From NCBI GenBank assembly GCA_031761405.1, contig JASEVX010000001.1:42869587-42933586 (forward strand): a stretch of DNA of 64,000 nucleotides, in the 5' to 3' direction. The position numbers and the translations under genes were made by a program. Of this stretch, positions 1-10,613 are shown one piece after another. Below the pieces are notes generated by a model. The model was given only the letters and a program-made list of their open reading frames with translations. It searched no databases and was not told where the DNA came from. This DNA comes from Serripes groenlandicus. Its lineage: Eukaryota > Mollusca > Bivalvia > Cardiida > Cardiidae. Within the stretch, counting starts at the first letter, position 1. Each line of letters begins with the position of its first letter.

Positions 1-2323
1 AAATTCTTACAATGGAATGTGTACCATGGCTACACACGTAGAAACTCCTCGAATTGTCATTTACAAAAACAACACCCCTCGGACATTTAATTATTGTATC
101 GTCCTTTATAACAGTGGTAGTCTTGTTCTTGGTGTCAACGACACGGAGTTCGTCCATATCACTTAATGTCACGACTAGACAGTCATTCATTCTAGAGTAC
201 GAGCACCACGCCGCATCGATGTCATAGTTTACGTCAGGAAACTCCCCCGCAATCTGTGATACATTGCCCTGACGTGTTACTTGACGGACTGGTATGTTAT
301 TATTATAACAACTTACAGTGAATGTATCCTTGTCAATCTCCGATATATCAAAGCATTCTAACTTTGTCTTTGTAGAACTCTGATGAGTTAAAATGTTCTC
401 TCTATCGACACTGTAACTGTGTATTGATTTACCACTCGTGATAAGAACCTCATCAGTTGTAAGAACTGTCAGACTGAGTGGTTTAAACGATAATTTGCAG
501 GATATAAGCTGTACTAAACTGTCGTCCATAATCATGCATTCGTCGTTCTTATTATCAACCATGATTATCCTTCCATCAGAGATAAAGCCTAGACCTGTAA
601 TAAAGAGTTCCTCTTTTCCTTCTTTACTCTTCATGTCTATACATTTCAGCAGTTTTAAATCCATAGTCTTCTTAAAGGCGTTTAATGTCTCCGAAACGAT
701 TTCCACTTTACCTAGTTTATCACTGGATTCACTGAAATGTGTAAGACTTTCGTCGACATCAAGCTTCATACGAACGGCTTTAGCCTCAACTAAGAGTTCG
801 TCTACTGACGTCCTGTAAATCGTGCATTGTTGTTTCAGCTTTTCCATGACAACGAACTTGGTTTCAAGAGAACTATTTTGTGTTACTGTATCAATCATGC
901 TAATTGACCCTTCGAGGGCAGCAGTTAAACGATTACTTTCATCGCGTATTTTGTCCTTTACTGCCTTTACTGACTGCTTCTTGTTTTGAATTTCATCTCT
1001 TATATCTTTTTCAAACTTGTCCAATCGTTCTAAAACTTTCCTTCTGATAATCGTAAGTATGTCCTCTATCTTTGAAATGTCGCTATCAATGTCCTTTTCA
1101 TTCCCCGCCATTGCTGTACAAACGTGTTCTATATTCTGTGTCATGTGTGTCAAATCTTTCTTAATATCCTTGTCATTTACCTCTTTATTGACGTTACGTA
1201 TTTCAACATTATCACACCGTTTGTGTGTTATAATGGCACATGTGGTGCAGCAAAGTTCTTCATGATCTGTGCAGTAATATTTTATTAATTTATTGTGTTG
1301 ATGACAGTGCAGTAAGCGCGTAAAATCAAATATTTGTTTACCTTCTTCATGTGAATCAATATATTTCATTTTGTGTTCTTTCATAATGCTGAACCGTTTG
1401 TGAGCTGCTACACAATCATCACACTGAAATTTATCACACGAAACACAGAACATACTAGCTTTATGCGATTCATTGTTTTCTATGCATGATTGGCATAAAG
1501 GGTTGTCTTCATGATCTGTGCAGTAATATTTTATTAATTTATTGTGTTGATGACAGTGCAGTAAGCGCGTAAAATCAAATATTTGTTTACCTTCTTCATG
1601 TGAATCAATATATTTCATTTTGTGTTCTTTCATAATGCTGAACCGTTTGTGAGCTGCTACACAATCATCACACTGAAATTTATCACACGAAACACAGAAC
1701 ATACTAGCTTTATGCGATTCATTGTTTTCTATGCATGATTGGCATAAAGGGTTGTCTTCATGATCTGTGCAGTAATATTTTATTAATTTATTGTGTTGAT
1801 GACAGTGCAGTAAGCGCGTAAAATCAAATATTTGTTTACCTTCTTCATGTGAATCAATATATTTCATTTTGTGTTCTTTCATAATGCTGAACCGTTTGTG
1901 AGCTGCTACACAATCATCACACTGAAATTTATCACACGAAACACAGAACATACTAGCTTTATGCGATTCATTGTTTTCTATGCATGATTGGCATAAAGGG
2001 TTTCTGTCCATCTCGGATCCCTTATTAAGAGTTTGAAGAGCTGCTGCTAAAGCGTAATTCCGTGGTAGTTCTCTACTCCATTCCTCGGGAGATATGTCCT
2101 GGTTAACAGTTTTAGTTCTAGTTCTGCATATTGGACAGTCAATGCCGTCCTTCAATTTTCCTTCCTCTTTCGTTTTCAAAACTAACACGTCCAAACATTC
2201 CAAACAAAATGTATGAAGACAAGCTAAAGCCCTCGGATCTTTATATATTTCCAGACATATCGGACATTCCAGTCCAGCACTGCCAAGAATGTCAGATTCG
2301 TCATTCAGTCCATCCGTCGCCAT
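1..2323 (-). CDS. TRIM-type RING/B-box/coiled-coil protein, likely E3 ubiquitin ligase (C-terminus cut by window edge)
   Basis: The minus frame is open from an ATG at 2323 to base 1, 774 codons without a stop, and seems to be a single exon. A C3HC4 RING is clear: C20, C23, C35, H37, C40, C43, C63, C66. Residues 107-355 are three identical 83-residue B-box units. The last B-box 2 (CHQH, then CTDHEELCCTTC) is complete near residues 335-370. A Lys/Glu-rich helical stretch (about 390-520) fits the TRIM coiled coil. Residues from about 555 on contain repeated hydrophobic strands such as FISDGRIIMVD, like the NHL or six-bladed propeller tails of TRIM2/3/56-like bivalve proteins. The RING predicts E3 ligase activity and the propeller substrate or RNA binding; both are family inference. 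Such genes are expanded in bivalves and often linked to innate immunity. The ATG was chosen because the RING begins 19 residues later, as is usual. No promoter is visible, and a gap starts 172 bases upstream. Confidence 0.93.
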   Translation of the reverse strand, partial: MATDGLNDESDILGSAGLECPICLEIYKDPRALACLHTFCLECLDVLVLKTKEEGKLKDGIDCPICRTRTKTVNQDISPEEWSRELPRNYALAAALQTLNKGSEMDRNPLCQSCIENNESHKASMFCVSCDKFQCDDCVAAHKRFSIMKEHKMKYIDSHEEGKQIFDFTRLLHCHQHNKLIKYYCTDHEDNPLCQSCIENNESHKASMFCVSCDKFQCDDCVAAHKRFSIMKEHKMKYIDSHEEGKQIFDFTRLLHCHQHNKLIKYYCTDHEDNPLCQSCIENNESHKASMFCVSCDKFQCDDCVAAHKRFSIMKEHKMKYIDSHEEGKQIFDFTRLLHCHQHNKLIKYYCTDHEELCCTTCAIITHKRCDNVEIRNVNKEVNDKDIKKDLTHMTQNIEHVCTAMAGNEKDIDSDISKIEDILTIIRRKVLERLDKFEKDIRDEIQNKKQSVKAVKDKIRDESNRLTAALEGSISMIDTVTQNSSLETKFVVMEKLKQQCTIYRTSVDELLVEAKAVRMKLDVDESLTHFSESSDKLGKVEIVSETLNAFKKTMDLKLLKCIDMKSKEGKEELFITGLGFISDGRIIMVDNKNDECMIMDDSLVQLISCKLSFKPLSLTVLTTDEVLITSGKSIHSYSVDRENILTHQSSTKTKLECFDISEIDKDTFTVSCYNNNIPVRQVTRQGNVSQIAGEFPDVNYDIDAAWCSYSRMNDCLVVTLSDMDELRVVDTKNKTTTVIKDDTIIKCPRGVVFVNDNSRSFYVCSHGTHSIVRI
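1258..2004 (-). repeat. Perfect 249-bp tandem triplication inside the TRIM gene
   Basis: Units begin at 1258, 1507 and 1756 and look identical base for base. 249 is 83 codons, so the frame holds. Each unit carries one B-box 1 (CQSCIENNESHK...CDDC) and the first half of B-box 2 (CHQH...CTDH). At each internal junction the B-box 2 half runs straight into the next B-box 1. Only the last unit in the protein is followed by a normal B-box 2 end. Confidence 0.95.
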
Positions 2324-2495
2324 AGCTGTCTGATATTCACATGTATAACCAACTATGTTTAACCTTATGTCGTTATGAAGCACAACCGAACTGTGTTAAA
2401 TGTGTATACACAAATACATTTACAATCGGGCTCCACTCGGCTATTTACGACGAAATTACGAGTTTAGCCGGAAAGGTGCGATTGATGTATTTATT

Positions 2496-2695
2496 NNNNN
2501 NNNNNNNNNNNNNNNNNNNNNNNNNNNNNNNNNNNNNNNNNNNNNNNNNNNNNNNNNNNNNNNNNNNNNNNNNNNNNNNNNNNNNNNNNNNNNNNNNNNN
2601 NNNNNNNNNNNNNNNNNNNNNNNNNNNNNNNNNNNNNNNNNNNNNNNNNNNNNNNNNNNNNNNNNNNNNNNNNNNNNNNNNNNNNNNNNNNNNNN
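2496..2695. other. Assembly gap (200 N)
   Basis: Exactly 200 N, a round placeholder size. It cuts the left end of an E element and hides whatever lies 172-372 bases upstream of the TRIM start codon. The reading frames that cross it have no meaning. Confidence 0.99.
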
Positions 2696-2998
2696 AGCTT
2701 GGCAATAATCAATGTGTAGGCCGTCTCGTGAAAAAAATCAACAATGTGGACTCTGCGTAAAGTATCGACCCGGATCAACCTAAGCAAGCTACACAGGCCT
2801 ACCCGTATATACACTTTTCGCCTCCTGTGGATTTTCTGTTTCAGGAATCACTACTCTATCTATCCCCCCTTTAGACGGAATGTGTCGGCCGGATCAGTCT
2901 AGTACGCAGATGTGTATCGCCGCAGCTGCATTTTGGGGCATTTTTAGAAAAAATGTATAGGCACGTGACTACAGTGCCTAAAGGGAGCTACGCCCCTG
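2696..2998 (+). mobile_element. E element carrying an internally deleted B copy, left end lost in gap
   Basis: The right end AGCTACGCCCC matches the E copy at 24618-24962, as does the whole body from ATCAATGTGTAGGCCG onward. The B-derived middle has lost the second-arm motif around 2905, where the better copy has GCGCGGACAGCGC. Confidence 0.8.
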
Positions 2999-3001
2999 AC
3001 T

Positions 3002-3053
3002 TTGTTGTCTGTACTCAAAAGTATCGTCTCACTGAGCACCCACAACATAGATT
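3002..3053. repeat. Short hairpin repeat (family I), diverged copy
   Basis: GTACTCAAAAGTATCGTCTCACTGAGCACCCACAACATA resembles the better hairpin at 57350-57406, in which CTCAAAAG..CGTCTCA pairs with TGAGACG..GTACTCACAAC. It directly abuts the E element end. Confidence 0.5.
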
Positions 3054-3167
3054 ATAATGAGTACCAACATAAATATCGTGGAATCAAGACATGTTACTAT
3101 TTATTATCTAGTCCTTCTGCTGCGTATATTCTTCAATGGCGAGGCGAATACCCTTCATAATCTAACT

Positions 3168-3375
3168 ATTCCACACGTACAACAGATCTGCAGAAGACGA
3201 CTTTGAACACGTCCAGACAAAAATACGAAAACTCTCTTTATAATAAGTATAATTCATGTATAAGGTTGAAAACATTGGGGCAAAGGGACAATTTGTAACG
3301 TTGCCACAATGATTTTGAAAAAAATCGTCCGCTATGTAGGCGTCAGAGAGCTGCTGTATGTGTGAAAGGGCTAAA
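3168..3375. mobile_element. A MITE, diverged copy
   Basis: Left arm CACACGTACAACAGATCTGC then AGAAGACGACTTTGAA, centre GGGGCAAAGGGACAATTTG, right arm ending TATGTGTGAAAGGGCTAA. The central hairpin is decayed, so this is an old copy. Confidence 0.75.
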
Positions 3376-3519
3376 ATAGCCGTTTTACGACCATAAACAT
3401 TAGATGATCCACTTCAACCGAAAACCGATATTGTGCGACCGGCGGAGATTCGAGATCCATATTTACCAATGCAAATAATTATAATTCTAAATTAGCAGAT
3501 TAGTTTGCCATGTGGTTAA

Positions 3520-3830
3520 GCCAATAGTTATATTGTGAATGTAGACCAAGAATAACAAATTTTATTCGGATAGCTAGGTGATTATAATATAATATCTGTC
3601 CATCTTGTCGCACACATGTGGAGTATATCAGAAATGAGTTATGTTGTGAATTTAGAACAAAAAGTAAGAAATATGTAGAGAATAGTTGGTGAATATTGGC
3701 CAAGATCAGTGCATCTTGTCACACGAACATGTTGTTTAACCAATCAGAATTGATCATATATTTGGAACAAGAATAAGAAATATATTAAGACGATTTGGTG
3801 AATATTGGCCAATATTATTCCGAGATAAGT
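3520..3830. repeat. Degenerate tandem repeat, unit about 120 bp
   Basis: TTGTGAAT(G/T)TAGA(C/A)CAA..AATA and GGTGAATATTGGCCAA recur at irregular spacing of roughly 100-125 bp, with CATCTTGTC(G/A)CAC marking unit edges. The copies differ from each other, so the array is old. No coding potential is seen. Confidence 0.5.
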
Positions 3831-4146
3831 AAATAAATGGCCAAGTGAATTGCAGTCAGCCCCTTGCTGTCAGGATTTTCAGTGCTTTGATTGTTAATAA
3901 GAACAACTTTTTTTTTCCAAATTGCGAGTTCATAGAATATTGTTTCATACCTCTCATTCTGCAGACTCCCTACAACTGGCAATGAACATCATTGAAACTT
4001 ATAGGGTAGTCCTTGCACAAAATTAATTAATGATGAGCGAACATTGTTGTCAAGATTAGACTGCACGGCTTTCAATGCTGACTTTGGTCTACATTGTTCG
4101 AAAAATGTGTCTAAATACCATGTAGCAGGGTAGAGGCAAAAACATA

Positions 4147-4409
4147 TGAGCCATTCCACGAGAAAACCAACATTATTGGATCTGCGCAATGTATCGACCC
4201 AGATCAGCCTGCGCACTCCGCGCAGGATAATCCGGGTCGACACATTCCGTCTCAGGTGGATAGAGGTGTAAAGTAATGATTCCTGAGACAGAAAATCCAC
4301 AGAAGGCGAAAAGTGTCTGTCCGGGTTAGCCTGCGCGGCATGCTTTGGCTGATCCGCGTCGTTACTTTACGTGGAGTCAATAATGTTGGTTTTCTCGTGG
4401 AACGGCTCA
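4147..4409. mobile_element. B MITE, near-complete
   Basis: Runs from TGAGCCATTCCACGAGAAAA to TTCTCGTGGAACGGCTCA. Both inner arm blocks (CGGGTCGACACATTCCGTCT and GCCTGCGCGGCATGC) are present. It gives rise to several spurious short reading frames on both strands. Confidence 0.9.
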
Positions 4410-4702
4410 TATATAAACTATTTTGTGATATCTTATGTTCGCAATTTAAAAACATGTTAATGCAAACGTGCCAAATAACCTTAGCTGTCCCTGTGACATA
4501 AAACTACGTTCATTCATTCGCTAAATAATTCTCATGCTTATTTTCTTACATCGAAATCCATTATACAGGTTGTTCAATTAAAGAGATATTTTTCTTTCGC
4601 TTTTCATCTCTCATTTTCACACAGACACTGTAACCATATACCCGCGTGCATAGCTCAACGCTTTTCATACCAGTTAAACATCGCCTCTAAATACCCGAAC
4701 TA

Positions 4703-4932
4703 TTAACCCTTTCCCTCATACGACAATTCTGCTGCAGACGACTTTGAACATACTTTGTCAAAACATAGAAAATCTCAATAATTAAATGGACAACCTATGA
4801 CGAAAAGTGGAAAACATTGTGGCAAAAGGAGAAATTGCACGTTTTGTGCAATTTCTTCTTTTGTCACTATGTTTTCAAAAAGCCGTCTGCTGCAGAGGCG
4901 TCCGAAAGCGTCTATATGAGGGAAAGGGTTAA
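4703..4932. mobile_element. A MITE, intact TTAA to TTAA
   Basis: TTAACCCTTTCCCTCATACG at the left and GAGGGAAAGGGTTAA at the right. Centre hairpin AATTGCACGTTTTGTGCAATT. Belongs to the subtype with the GCTGCAGAGGCGTC right arm and CAAGT/CACTTTT..CATAGGTTATCC side block. Confidence 0.92.
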
Positions 4933-5385
4933 TAAAACATTTTGGCAAAAGATGACTATTAATAATGAGCAAATTTTAACTTAGCTTTCTTCTCAGTCAA
5001 TTCCTCAAATCATATTTTTAGAGTTATCTTGTTTGAAGGACTCGAGAGAAAACATAGATGTTTGATCTTAATGTACAGTTGAAATCATTGAAGTAAAAGG
5101 AGGGATCAGTCAACTTTAGCACATATATCATATTCCTATACTATTTGAAGCAGTGTGCTGCAATATCTAAAGGCGCCAAAATGTCGTCTGTATCAAGGAA
5201 AGCTCAACACGTGGACTCTGTTTTGTCAAGATTACAAATGTAGGTTCTTTAGAATGCCTATAAAGGACAGTGTTCGCGCCCTTTGATATATATTTTATGA
5301 CCAGAAAGTGTGGTTAACCTCTCTATGTGGATAGGCTTATTGATATTCTATTCCGTCGTTAAAACTCGGCCATAAATTAAACATT

Positions 5386-5633
5386 TTAACTCTATCCCAC
5401 ATACAGACGCCGCCTGACGCCTATGGAGCAGATGACTTTTTGAAATCATTGTGGGGAAAGGAGAAATTGCTCGTGATGAGCAATTTCTACTTTCGCCACT
5501 ATGCTTTAAAGTAGTTTCAATAATTAAACTTGTTCCATATAATAAACTTTCCCTAAAAGAGATGTTCCATATATTTGCCTTGATCTTTTAACATTCGTCT
5601 ACTCCATATTTAGTGTATGTGGGAACGGATTAA
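5386..5633. mobile_element. A MITE, abutting the next one
   Basis: Starts TTAACTCTATCCCACATACAG, centre GAAATTGCTCGTGATGAGCA, ends GTGTATGTGGGAACGGATTAA. Its right TTAA is also the left TTAA of the next A copy. Confidence 0.8.
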
Positions 5634-5858
5634 CCTTTTCCCTCATACGACAATTCTGCAGCAGACGACTTTGAACTTATTTTGTCAAAAAATAGTACAT
5701 CTCTTTAATTAAATGGATAACCTATGACTAAAAGTAGAAAATATTGTGTCAAAAGGAGAAATTGCTCGTTTTGAGCAATTTCTTATTTTGTCACTATGTT
5801 TTCAAAAAGCCGTCTGTTGTAGAGGCGTCAGAAAGCGTCTATATGAGGAAAAGGATTA
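5630..5858. mobile_element. A MITE, abutting the previous one
   Basis: TTAACCTTTTCCCTCATACG to ATGAGGAAAAGGATTA. Centre AATTGCTCGTTTTGAGCAATT. Same subtype and direction as 4703-4932 and closely similar to it. Confidence 0.88.
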
Positions 5859-5964
5859 CGAGTATATATCACTTGAAACCAGCAATTGATACTAGGATAG
5901 AACAACCTAAAATAAGAATTTTCGTGGATCTACAAAGGTTATTTGAACAGTGCTCAAGGAAAAA

Positions 5965-6204
5965 CCCTAACCCTCAACCCTTTTCAATATACAACAACAT
6001 CTACAGCAGAAGACATTTAACATGATTAGGCAAAAATGTAAAAAGAAATACAAAACTCTTTGAATGAAGGTATTATTATTTAAAAAGAGTTGGACATATT
6101 GTGACAAAAGGAGTAATCACTAGTTATGAGTCGTTTCTTCTTTAGTCGTGATGTTTTCAAAAATCGTCTGCAGCGATTGTGCACGCATCGATGAAAGAGT
6201 TAAC
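5965..6204. mobile_element. A MITE, diverged
   Basis: ACCCTTTTCAATATACAACA, CAGCAGAAGACATTTAACAT, centre AAAAGGAGTAATCACTAG, right CGATGAAAGAGTTAAC. The palindrome is partly lost. Confidence 0.65.
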
Positions 6205-8022
6205 GCAAGTTGAACACGTGTGGGAAAGACCTGCCAACACATGCATGCCGAAGATCCAAAAGTATACTACGTAAGAGAAGTTTCTTTTTAAATATACTAC
6301 AAGAGAAAGTTGATGCAAGGCATCAATGTCGCCGGAAAAGACTGCATTGATTTATTTATGTATTCTTGACTTTCCTTAGTCTATTCAAACATTAGAAGCG
6401 TAGTATTGAAAACATTTGCTTATAAATTTTATATACATACCTATACATTAGGGTATCTATAAAAAATTAACGAAATGTGTACACATTTATCTGGCTTAAA
6501 TTTAATTTTGCTGTTGTTACTTATTTAAATAATAGTATTCATTCATATAATTTCAATGTTTGTCAATCTTATTCGAATCACAAGGTAAATATCCTGGTAT
6601 TGCTTTAAAGGGAGGTAATTTGAAGAAAACAAAAGTCTTCAAAAGGAGAAATATATCAGCATTACCGTCTACAGTTTAAATTGTTCTATTGTTTGTGGAT
6701 TTAAAAATGTTCTTTTTTTCTTATTTCTACATGTACAACGAAATATTGCGGCTTCTCTTTGACGCTTTGCGTCAAACATTCGTCTTGTACTTGTCTAAAA
6801 TAAAATAATATCACTCGCTTTTTCATATCGAAATGCGCATGCGCGAAAATCGATGTTAAAGGTCACGAAACTACACAACAGAATAGGGTCTATATTTAGC
6901 TTAGAAACAGTTCCTACTTTAGATATTCATGGATTAACATTATTAAATGAATTCTACACAAATCAAGACATCTCTTTGAACACGAAAACAACATTTAGTA
7001 AGTTAAAATTGCTATTAAAAGGAGAATCCGAAATTGACCTCAATGATGACACATAAGAGTCTGCATTAGGGGGTGTTGGTTCACGTCTTGAAGGGACCAC
7101 TTTTGTCTTCGTAAATAAGACAAAAAACTTAAATGCGAGTGAAATAAAAAAAACTGCAAACATTAAAAAATCGGAATATTTATTTCATTTTAGATGTGTC
7201 ATTTATTAGTGTTCGTAAACAACCACAATTGTAATATGTTCAAATCATCTAGATTTGTTTCTTTCTAATAATAAGCCGCCCTCCCATGTGATTTCCGAAA
7301 AGCTATTAAAAATAGAAGTCGCGGGCTTCTGCCCGGCGACTAATGAATATTTGACGGATCTACCCTTGTCGCAAATACCCCAACGGCTGGGTTTCACACA
7401 TCAACGCTCATTTAGACATGATGGGAAACAAGTTACCTGATCACAAAACCATACATGTTAATTAAAGTAAGTTTAAAAAACATTCCAGTTTCATTTTTCA
7501 CATTATACAGTTAATTCAGACGTAATGAATAGGACACGACGCATTTATCTAGTTCAACGCTCTAATTTGGATCGCAGTGTTTTATTTCATTTTCACAGGT
7601 GAATAAAATGTTAAATAAAAGGCTTAATTATTTTAAGCCAGTTTTTGATGCCTTTGCAACATTTTACCTTCAGAGAGATGCTGACTATTAGAAATGAACC
7701 CCATTGTTCACAATGTTTCACGCTCAGTATGCTAAATAAGTTACTAATACTTTTTTTTTAATTCGAGAGAAACAAATAAGTTCACCTTGAATTTAGCATA
7801 TGTGTGTGATAAGCGCCCAAAACGTATAGTAGAAGATCCACAATGTTAATCTGGCTGTGCACTGTTCGCCATTCAACCACAGAAAGTTTCAAGAGGCCCA
7901 TTGCCAAACATTCTGATCAGAACGTGTGGGTATGCGTCAATATTTTACATACACTTCTTGCTATTGACTTTCCTGGAGCAACGCTCAATTTGTCATGGCG
8001 TGTGCAGAATACTTAAACATGT
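6205..8022. other. Gene-free stretch, nothing recognised
   Basis: AT-rich. A 67-codon plus frame at 6853-7056 and a 61-codon frame at 7255-7440 have no recognisable domain and no splice or polyadenylation context that I can defend. A short motif TGCGCATGCGCGAAAATCGA lies at 6835-6854. Confidence 0.5.
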
Positions 8023-8243
8023 CGAGGGCTTGGCGTATTTTGTTTACCAAGGTTCATCACCTCGCCATATAGTATTTATAAGCGTTAAATCATTTTTCTT
8101 GGTAAACAATGGAAATTTAGGTGCCATTGCCCGTTCTGAGCAATGGCACCTAAATTTGCATTGTTTACAAAGGGGTCAAAATTGCCCCTTAACCAGGGTT
8201 TTCAAAATAGGTTTCTTGTTACAACCGTTTCACGCCAAGCCCT
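8023..8243. mobile_element. H MITE
   Basis: Starts CGAGGGCTTGGCGTATTTTG, so the inner part of the left terminal arm is shortened. The right arm CAACCGTTTCACGCCAAGCCCT is complete. Centre hairpin GTGCCATTGCCCGTTCTGAG then CAATGGCAC. Confidence 0.88.
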
Positions 8244-8597
8244 AGCTGTTTCCGTGTTGTTGTTATGTCCATTGGGCATCTCGTCAACCGTTGTACCTGT
8301 TTCAATGAATTGATAAACAAGGAAGACCTAGATCGGATAGCTAACCATGGCAAGATGATCTGGTTATTATTTGATCGCCGGGTCCCGCCTGTCATGTGGT
8401 ACAGCCCATCCCGTCGCAGGGTGCGGGATTCCGAGTGGCGCAGTCAGTATCAGTAAGTCATAAGGCATAACGGCAGTGAGCTAACTGGGTAACTGGATAA
8501 ACTATAACTTATAACATGAATATATTCACCACCCCGAGATTATGATAAGCCTGTCTTCAAACAGCAAATTTAGGACCCTGCGGAGTAGTCTAGTATT

Positions 8598-8976
8598 TAA
8601 ACTTTCCCACATACATTGTCTAACAAAACAGAAGCAGACGACTTTGAATACATCTAGACAAAATCATTGAAAGTATCTTTAAATGATAGTATAATTATTA
8701 AAAGGAGTACAAACTATTGTGGTAAAAGGAAAGATTGCTCATTATAAGAAATTGCCACTTTTGTTACAATGTTTACAAAAGTCGTCTGCTGCAAGCGTCA
8801 AAAATCGTCTATAAAAAAGTATCTATAAATGAAAGTATAATAACTAAATAGAGTACGAACTATTGTTGTAAAAGGAAAGATTGCTCATTATGAGAAACGG
8901 CCCATTTTACCACAATAGTTTCAAACGTCGTCTGCTGCAAATGCGTGAAAATGCGTCTGCAGGTGTGAAAGGTTTA
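8598..8976. mobile_element. A MITE with internal duplication of its middle
   Basis: Left end TTAAACTTTCCCACATACAT. The block from AGTATCTxTAAATGAxAGTA to CGTCTGCTGCAA occurs twice (about 8670-8790 and 8817-8940), giving an over-long 379-bp copy. Ends GTGTGAAAGGTTTAA. Confidence 0.75.
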
Positions 8977-9144
8977 AGTATCAAGCAAATGCTAACCTGC
9001 TTTATCAGACGAATGAGTTCTGTAGAAACACTCTTCCTGTTTTAATATTTATGTGCTTTCTTTTTCTGTTTTGATATTTTATGGTTCAACTAAAAGAAAT
9101 TCCAGCGATAAAGATGTTAGATTATGATGTACGCATCGGAATAA

Positions 9145-9171
9145 CCCCCCCCCCCCCCCCCCCCCCCCCCC
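9145..9171. repeat. Poly-C tract (27 C)
   Basis: Uninterrupted C27 followed by TTTCCCCGG. It can form a G-quadruplex on the minus strand and is a likely sequencing weak point. Confidence 0.98.
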
Positions 9172-10251
9172 TTTCCCCGGTACAGGCGACATTAGACGCC
9201 CTCACAGAAGACGACTTTAAACAAATAATATTGTTGGGATAGAAGTTAATTGCACATTATTAGCATTACTTTCCAAGAACTAATTTCACTTCTAAATTAG
9301 AATAAAACTTACACGTTTCAAGATGTCGCAACATTCCAACATAATCTTTCTTGGAAGGGTGAAATCAGGTTCTCAAATCCTAAGCTAATTTAGCGAAACT
9401 TTAAATTTGTTAAAATTTGAATGACACAAACATAAATAAATACAAGATTGAACATGATTAGAGTTATTGTTCACTGCACTCCTCCTCTAGCTATTTACCT
9501 AAATATCAAGTTTAGATTAATTCAAATTGATAGCTTTTGTAGAATACTTCGGACAAAACAACAGAGAAAAATACCTTACAATTCAACTCACTGCAAAATG
9601 TGTCAAGCCAGAGTTCGGTATTGGTCTTATGCTCTGAGGCCGTCAACAAAACCTTATCAATTCTTAAATACATCCAATGCATAGTTTTGTGTTGATTGGT
9701 TATCTCATGTTATATCACGATATCGCATATATATAGGAAGTAAGGTAACGAACAGGCGGTCGTTAACCCTTTCCCCGAACAGGCGGTCGTTAACACATAA
9801 TAACGGACGAACGGACACAATGGCGAGAATCAACTATACCTGTATTGGCATCGATTTGTTACACAGTGTACAATAAGTAAACACCATAAATGCAAACAAT
9901 TGAATGGCTTTGCTAATAAACCGCTGGATGTGAACTCTCCTTTCTCTGATGCATGTGTTATCCCCTTCCCACATTCACATTTACAGTAAACGTCTGTGAG
10001 ACATCAAGGCACAACTATATAAATGTAAGTATAAGTGTTGAACCATTGTGGCAAATGAAGATATTGAGCTTTGTCTGGCGATTTTGGGTTTTATTGAATC
10101 TGAGTACAGGATATACAAAAACGATACACGAACAGTCTCACCAAAGCCTTGACTGTCTATACATTATACAATAAAGACATACATCAATCTTCTGACAACA
10201 GACTGCAAGTCTAGCCTTACTATTTGTTTACCAATGTAATCCGTAACTAAT
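9172..10251. other. Gene-free stretch with A fragments
   Basis: Contains two nearby copies of CGAACAGGCGGTCGTTAAC (about 9750 and 9774) and a worn A left arm at about 9958-10075 (CCCCTTCCCACATTCACA, CCATTGTGGCAAATGAAG). The rest is unassigned. Confidence 0.5.
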
Positions 10252-10522
10252 TTGTTAGGCGTTAATGCGTTTGCACGTGAAAAAATGCATCTGCTTGCTA
10301 AGCGTCACCATGCATATACACGTGAGAAAGTGCGTCGGATTGTGGGAAAAGTATTCCGCTTTAGGCGTCACCATGCGTTTGCAAGTAGGAAAAGTCGTTT
10401 GCTTGATATTTGCACGTGGCAAAAGTTGTCTTCCTGATAGGCATCACAATGCGTATGTATGTGGGAGAAGTCATCTGTTTGATAGACGTCACAATGCGTA
10501 TGTATTTGGGAAAGGGTTAATG
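10252..10522. repeat. Irregular tandem array built from the A right end
   Basis: About five units of 50-75 bp, each with GCGTCACCATGCxTxTxCA then CGTGxGAAAxGT, which matches the A right arm (GCGTCAAAATGCGTCT..GTGGGAAAGGGTTAA). The last unit ends GGGAAAGGGTTAA. It yields a 168-codon frame (10265-10771) that I treat as spurious. Confidence 0.65.
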
Positions 10523-10613
10523 CTGTGTAAAAATAAGAACATAAATATCTCAGGACAGTCCCTGCACATGAACAGTCTCACCAGAGCCTACACGAGTTAT
10601 ATAGACAAACATA

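Noticed and set aside
438..1265. Two plus-strand frames of 126 and 82 codons
   Set aside because: They are antisense to the coiled-coil and propeller part of the TRIM gene.
2341..2814. Frames running across the N gap
   Set aside because: Made of unknown bases; no evidence.
5744..6025. 93-codon plus frame, and similar ones at 27347 and 40503
   Set aside because: They share MCQKEKL/CHYVFKKPSA words because they translate the same A MITE.
6853..7056. 67-codon plus frame with a plausible soluble composition
   Set aside because: No recognisable family, no repeat, no splice or polyadenylation support. It could be an exon, but I cannot support it.
9145..9171. Poly-C as a functional G-quadruplex element
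   Set aside because: Possible, but a single homopolymer with no gene nearby gives no support for a function.
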